Origin: Actinocorallia sp039871655 | Lineage (GTDB): Bacteria; Actinomycetota; Actinomycetes; Streptosporangiales; Streptosporangiaceae | DNA length: 64,000 nucleotides | Assembly (NCBI RefSeq): GCF_039871655.1 | Contig: NZ_JBDPLZ010000002.1 | Span: 124,001-188,000 of the forward strand | Direction of reading: 5' to 3' | Shown here: in pieces, positions 58,588-64,000 of the stretch | How positions within the stretch are numbered: position 1 is the stretch's first letter | Layout: each line of letters starts with the position of its first letter | Position numbers and translations under genes: made by a program | Notes under the pieces: generated by a model | Told to the model about the DNA's origin: nothing | The model's input: the letters and a program-made list of their open reading frames with translations, nothing else | Database searches by the model: none

Positions 58588-59388
58588 ATGGCCGCCGGGG
58601 GAAGGGCACACGCGTCAGCCGTCTGCCTGGGTCTGGCGTGCTCCGTCCTGCCCTTCGGGGTGGCCGGATCCGTTCTCCTGGTGCTACTGGTGGAATGGCG
58701 GGCGCCCGACGTCATCCCCTTCGAGTGGGGCACGTTCTGGACGGTGCAGGAGCGGCCCTGGCCCGCGTTCCTCGGCTCACTCGGGCTGGTCTGGCCGGTG
58801 CTGGCGTTCGGATTCCTGCGGTCGGTGCTGGGAATCCCCGCGGCCCGGCGGATGCGGTGGCAGCTGGACCGGCTTCCGCCGGGCAGCGTCGTGGAGACGC
58901 TCAGCCCCGCGGCGGTGGTGTTCAGGAGCACCCTGGAAGAGGTCCTCGACCGGTGGCTGATCTTCTACGCCGCGATCGCGGGCGCGACCTTCGCGGACTT
59001 CCTCCTGCTCGGCTTCGCAGACCTGCACCCCGTCCGCTGGTTCTTCGAGGACCTGCTGATCCCCGCGGCGGACTTCGCCACCTGGCACCGGCTGCGGGAG
59101 CTGCTGACGGACCACTCCTGGACGGTCGGTGCCGGGATCCTCGCCAGCAACGCCAGATTCCGCAACAGCCACGGCTACCAGGGGCTCGTCGGCTTCATCT
59201 GGTCGTGGTACCTGGGCATGTTCCTGTTCCTGGTCGTGTTCGAGTACGGGCTGCCGCTCGCCATCGCCGTCCACATCGCCTACAACCTCGTGATCGTGGC
59301 CCTGCACCGGGCGACGGTCGGCGACTTCCCCCACATCGTCTACCTGCCCGGCGAACCCTCGGGCCCGGAGGACATCTCGATTCGCTGA
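58588..59388 (+). CDS. CPBP family intramembrane protease
   Basis: A 266-residue membrane protein from ATG 58588 (start uncertain; GGGGGTGG upstream). There are about seven to eight helices. The three motifs of CAAX/CPBP proteases appear in order: EEVLDRW (EExxxR) in STLEEVLDRWLIFY, FRNSH (FxxxH) and HIAYN (HxxxN). These coordinate the metal in Rce1-type enzymes. Relatives process prenylated or small membrane peptides or act in bacteriocin self-immunity. The neighbours give no hint of substrate. Confidence 0.75.
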   Translation: MAAGGRAHASAVCLGLACSVLPFGVAGSVLLVLLVEWRAPDVIPFEWGTFWTVQERPWPAFLGSLGLVWPVLAFGFLRSVLGIPAARRMRWQLDRLPPGSVVETLSPAAVVFRSTLEEVLDRWLIFYAAIAGATFADFLLLGFADLHPVRWFFEDLLIPAADFATWHRLRELLTDHSWTVGAGILASNARFRNSHGYQGLVGFIWSWYLGMFLFLVVFEYGLPLAIAVHIAYNLVIVALHRATVGDFPHIVYLPGEPSGPEDISIR

Positions 59389-59493
59389 ACGCCCCGTCCC
59401 GCGCGGTACCGTTGCGTCTGGGCGCCTCGCCCCGTCCCGTCCCGCCGTTTCGGGCTTCGCCGTCCGATCGGCTCCCGGAAGGTGAGGCACGAC

Positions 59494-60705
59494 GTGGGGA
59501 TCACCGAGGCGGACCTTCCGGAGCTGCTTCGGCGGGCCGTCGTCCGTGGCGGCGCCGACGGCGACCCCTACGAGAAATCGTGCGCGCTGGCGCGGCTCGC
59601 GGTCGCGGTGGCGGCCGTCGATCGCGACCGGAGTCGAGCCCTCTACGAGCGGGGCAGGGATCTCGCACGGTCCTTCTCCGGAGCCGGGCAGCGGGGCGAT
59701 CTCCTGGAGGCCGCGCTGGCCGCCGGAGGCCTGGACCTGGCCGAGGAGCTGGCGCTGTCCGCACCCGAAGAGAATTCGCGGGTCGCTGGACTCCTGAAAC
59801 TGATGAGGCTGACGCCGCCGGAGGACGCCCCCCGGCTGGCGGGCGAGATCGAGGCGCTGATCCTGGACCTCGCGGAGCCGGGCGAGGCGGCGTCGAACGC
59901 GGTGTCCTTGGCGGCCAGGGTGGCGGGCGAGGACCCGGAACGGGCCAGGGCGCTCATCGAGTACGCCGAAGGGCTGTTCCCGTCCCCTCTCCCGTCGGCT
60001 CCCGGGCAGGAGCGGGCGCGGGTGGCGGCGATGCTCGGAGATCCCGAGCGCGCGGTGTGGACGGCCGCGGAGCTGGCGAAAGTGGCGGCGGTCCTCGGGG
60101 ACCGGGAACGGGTCCGGATCTTCACGGGGCGGGCCGAAGCCCTCGTCTCCGCTTGCCCGGAGAACCGGGCGGCGGTCCTGACGGAACTGATGGAGGCGGC
60201 CGCTCTGCTCGGCGAGGAGAGCCGGGTCCAAGCCCTCCTCGCGGAAGTGCGGGTCCTCATCTCCGCCGTCGCGGACCCCTACGAGCGCGTCGGGGAACTG
60301 CTGGGCCTGGTGCTGACCCTGCACGAGATCGGTGACGAGAACCGGGCTTCGGCCGCCGCCGACGAGACCGAACTCCTCATCCCCGAGGTCCCCGACCCGC
60401 TCCTGCGCGCACTGTCCTGGACGGCGCTGGCGGCAGAGGTGCTCCTCTGGGATCCGGCCCGCGCCCGTCTCCTCGCCTCGCGCGCCCGGGTTCCGCCGCC
60501 GTCTTCCTCCCTCTTCCTCTGGTCCATGTACCTGACCGGGCTGGACGCCGCGATCGCCTCGGAACCGGCCCGCGACCTCTTGGACCGCGTCCACGAGACC
60601 GGTTCCTGGCCGGTCTGCCTGACCGCCGGCCTCGCGGCCTTCCCGGACCCGTCCGCGCGGACCCTGCGGACGACCGCCGACGTCCTCCTCGGGCTCCCCG
60701 GGTGA
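59494..60705 (+). CDS. Hypothetical helical-repeat protein
   Basis: A 403-residue cytoplasmic protein from GTG 59494, with AAGGTGAGG upstream; GTG 59482 is an alternative. It is almost entirely helical and Ala/Leu/Glu-rich, with recurring helix pairs such as ARLAVAVAAVDRDRSRALYERGRDLARSF and AAELAKVAAVLGDRERVRIFTGRAEALV, in the style of TPR or HEAT repeats about 35-40 residues long. Actinomycetes encode many such proteins of unknown role. No enzymatic motif or membrane segment is seen. Confidence 0.68.
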   Translation: MGITEADLPELLRRAVVRGGADGDPYEKSCALARLAVAVAAVDRDRSRALYERGRDLARSFSGAGQRGDLLEAALAAGGLDLAEELALSAPEENSRVAGLLKLMRLTPPEDAPRLAGEIEALILDLAEPGEAASNAVSLAARVAGEDPERARALIEYAEGLFPSPLPSAPGQERARVAAMLGDPERAVWTAAELAKVAAVLGDRERVRIFTGRAEALVSACPENRAAVLTELMEAAALLGEESRVQALLAEVRVLISAVADPYERVGELLGLVLTLHEIGDENRASAAADETELLIPEVPDPLLRALSWTALAAEVLLWDPARARLLASRARVPPPSSSLFLWSMYLTGLDAAIASEPARDLLDRVHETGSWPVCLTAGLAAFPDPSARTLRTTADVLLGLPG

Positions 60706-60724
60706 CGGCGACGCTCCAGGCCGG

Positions 60725-61270
60725 TCACCAGGCCAGGCGCTCTTCGCGCTGCGACCTCATCGGTTCGGGAAGGGCGAGTTCCTTGAAGAAGGACGGCCAG
60801 CCGGACGGGAGGTAGCCCGCGCCCAGGTCGGCATGGTGCAGTTCGAGCTCGACGAGCCGCCTCAGCAGGACCTCCTCGGCGGGGAGGTCCGGGATGCCCG
60901 GGACGCGCAACGTGAATTCCCACGAGTCCTCGGGCATGGCGGCGACCTCGGAACGGAACGCCTCGGCCGAGCCGGCGATGTCCTTGACGTGTTCCGCGGC
61001 GGGCCGTCCGGACCCGGCTTCGATCGCCTCGTCCCGCGCCTCCCGGCTCGCATAGGCCTGGGTCTCGACCCCGGTGCGCGCCCACACCAGAAGGTTGCGC
61101 AGGGCGTCACCACCCCGTGCGACATGGGTGAGCACATGGCCGCGAGTCCAGCCCGGCAGAAGCGAAGGCCGCCGCACCTCCTCGTCGGTGAGTCGCCCCG
61201 CCGTGGCGAGAAGCCTCCCGGTCGCGTCATCGATCTGCTGTATCAGAGCGGCTCTGTCCACGAACGCCAC
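60725..61270 (-). CDS. Mycothiol-dependent maleylpyruvate isomerase family protein, short
   Basis: A 181-residue DinB-fold protein. LLPGWTRGHVLTHVARGGDALRNLL carries the first metal His residues and RRLVELELHHADLGAGY the second His pair, the MDMPI pattern. Relatives transfer mycothiol or isomerise ring-cleavage products. Most I know continue with a C-terminal domain of 50-80 residues after the WPSFF segment; here the frame stops at REERLAW, so it may be a natural short form or 3' truncated. It is convergent with the helical-repeat gene. Confidence 0.8.
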   Translation of the reverse strand: MAFVDRAALIQQIDDATGRLLATAGRLTDEEVRRPSLLPGWTRGHVLTHVARGGDALRNLLVWARTGVETQAYASREARDEAIEAGSGRPAAEHVKDIAGSAEAFRSEVAAMPEDSWEFTLRVPGIPDLPAEEVLLRRLVELELHHADLGAGYLPSGWPSFFKELALPEPMRSQREERLAW

Positions 61271-61447
61271 CCTACGGGGTGGCGGAGCGAAACGATCGAC
61301 GGGCGGACGTCGCGGAGAAGCGGAGAGAAAGAAGAAGACGCGCCTTCGTGGCGGACGACGTTGGTGAGGACTTCGGGCAGCAGGAGGGCGACGACGGCCT
61401 CGACGGCTGAGGGGCCGGGGACGAGGTCCGAATTTTCTACGTTCGGC

Positions 61448-62292
<845 letters not shown>

Positions 62293-62296
<4 letters not shown>

Positions 62297-64000
62297 GGCA
62301 GGAAGCGGCTCTGCTCGCCGTGCCAGGTGATGCGCACGGTGTCGCGGGCCCGGGTGACGGCGACGAACAGCAGCGAGCGGGCCTGCTTCTCCTCGCGGCG
62401 GTAGCGCAGCGGGTCGGTGTCGGCGTACTGCTCGATGCGCGACGAGGGGACGAGCCCCTCGGCCACCCCGGCGATGATCATCCGTTGGTACTCCAGGCCC
62501 TTGAACCGGTGCATCGTCCCCACGTGGACGGCCTCGTGGACCTTCGGCCCGTCGGGTCCGATCGAGGCGGCCTTGATCCCGGCCCGGCCGAGCCGGTTCT
62601 CCACCTCGGCGACCATGCGTCGCTCCGGCACGCACACCGCGATCGCGGCGGGGGCGATGTCGTCCCATGCGCGGATCTGCTCGACGATCCCGTCGAGTTC
62701 GGCGTCCCAGGTCGCATACCCCTGCAGTACGGGGCGGGTGCCGTGCAGGACGGAGCGGTAGCCGGTCAGGTCGTCGCGGCCGTCGTCGAGGTCGTCCCAC
62801 TCGCCGTCGCCGAGCACGCCCCGGGCGGCGCGCAGGATCTCCCGGGTGGTGCGGTAGCTGAGCGTCAGTTTGTGGGAGCGGCCCCGGATGTTGATGCCGA
62901 GGCTGCCGAGCGACACCTGGTTGCCGTAGATCCGCTGGTGACTGTCGCCTGCGATGAACAGGTCGTCGGGGCCTTCCGGCACCATCGCGCGGAGCATCTT
63001 CCAGTGCGCGGCGCTGAGGTCCTGCGCCTCGTCGACGACGATGTGCTTGTAGCGGGGCCGGTGCCAGATGCCGGACTCGCGGTGCAGCTTCTCGGAGCCG
63101 GCCTGCCCGGCTTCGAACGCCTCCCGCGCCAGCTTGCGCTCCAGCTCCAGCCTGGCGGCGCGTTCGGCGACCTGCCGGTAGGTCCACAGCCCCATCGTGT
63201 CGAGCCGCTTGACGTACCGCTCGACGAGCTGCCAGATCGCGGCCCGGTCGGCGCGGCTGATGTTGCGGCCCCGGCCCGCGCGGCGGGCGCGGAAGTAGTC
63301 GGCGCGGGTGGCGATGGCCATGCCCAGGACGACGTGGGACCACTCGGCGTGCAGGAACTCCGCGTCCCAGCGCCTTTCGTTCAGTTCGTCCAGCATGGTC
63401 TGCCACTCTTGGAGGGCGCGGTTGTCATCGATCCAGCGGCGTCGGTCGCCGTCCGCGGCCTGGGCGACGATCTGGGTGGCGAGCTTGTCGATGTTGACGA
63501 TCTCGACGCGTTTGACGACGTCGGGCCCGGCCAGGTCGAGCAGCCGCTGGCGCAGGTCGGCGGCGAGGTTCTTGTTGAACGTGGTGAGCAGGACGTCCTT
63601 GCTCTCACCCGGCCGGAGCTGCCGCACCAGGTGCCGGACGCGGTGCAGCGCGACGATGGTCTTGCCGGTGCCGGGACCTCCGGTCACCCGGGCGGGCCCC
63701 GAGTAGGGGCGGTGCTCGGCGATCTTCAGCTGGGTGGGGTGCAGGAAGATCTTCCAGCGCCAGAAGTCGTCCTCGAGGACCTCGCGCAGGTCGGTGTCCT
63801 CGGTGGTGACCTGGGTGGCGGGACGGGTCAGCGCGGTGGCGTAGTCGGTGGTGTCGACCTCGTCCTCGGCGGCGACCGGGGCGGTGATCTGGTCGAGCAC
63901 CTCCTCGACGCTCTTGCCGTCGTGGAGGGCGAGCAGGACGTCGCCGGTGAGCTGGGGGGCGTGGTCGGCGAGGACGAGCAGCTCCTCCTCGGTGGTGATC
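62293..64000 (-). CDS. UvrD-like superfamily I helicase, 5' end outside window
   Basis: At least 568 residues; the frame stays open to the right edge, so GTG 63900 is not taken as the start. Walker A GGPGTGKT, followed by IVALHRVRHL and LLTTFNKNLA, motif II VVDEAQD with LSAAHWKML, GDSHQRIYGNQ (motif III), LTLSYRTT (IV), GTMHRFKGLEYQRMII (V) and LFVAVTRARD (VI) make a complete SF1A helicase core. The N-terminal part (visible as TTEEELLVLADHAPQL) belongs to a type that, as I recall, often carries a RelE-like domain further upstream, which cannot be seen here. The stop overlaps the kinase start. Confidence 0.9.

Overview
The window is a contiguous chromosomal piece of a high-GC actinomycete. The evidence is the codon bias, the many GTG/TTG starts and start-stop overlaps, mycothiol- and mycofactocin-linked enzyme families, a glutaminyl-tRNA amidotransferase operon, and a gene order that, from memory, follows Mycobacterium (lipoprotein, metE-like, ligA, gatCAB) and Streptomyces coelicolor (about SCO5488 to SCO5547). 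Family resemblances point to Streptosporangiales, but that order is an inference. I see no insertion sequence, prophage, CRISPR array, rRNA or replication origin.

Left part (1-14 kb): the leading genes of an uncharacterised SCO2524/SCO2525-type cluster run off the left edge. Then come a hypothetical protein, mnmA, a SemiSWEET transporter, a lipoprotein, a short core-MetE, ligA, a membrane GGDEF-EAL protein at the RmdB position, and gatC-gatA-gatB.

Amino-acid block (14-36 kb): a second GGDEF-EAL protein, then ilvB-ilvN-ilvC behind a transcription attenuator, serA, leuB, ilvE and cimA. cimA has its own attenuator, whose 13-residue leader peptide carries three consecutive Ile codons. Together these genes make branched-chain amino acids, with Ile via citramalate, and serine. 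Interposed are a PadR-controlled ABC exporter with two large permeases, an orphan C-terminal half of a teichoic-acid-type glycosyltransferase, and a LuxR-type ATPase regulator. Strong terminators separate most units.

Transition (36-39 kb): an MhuD-like haem oxygenase with a His-rich insert, a membrane-anchored CBM2 protein, an FAH-family enzyme, tRNA-Gln, a TetR regulator and two identical tRNA-Glu genes. gltX, expected from synteny between the FAH gene and the tRNAs, is not there.

Accessory right part (39-64 kb): many small regulator-target modules, several with a clear palindromic operator. They are TetR with a D-aminoacylase-like amidohydrolase, MerR with an aldo-keto reductase, LysR with an MFS exporter, a winged-helix regulator with a membrane protein, and ArsR with an AHSA1 protein. 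Also present are an SDR, an NhaA-DsbA fusion, two CNNM/CorC proteins, a permuted papain-like protein, a tyrosinase-fold protein that has lost five of six copper ligands, a CPBP protease, an MDMPI-family enzyme, and a kinase gene translationally coupled to a UvrD-like helicase that runs off the right edge.
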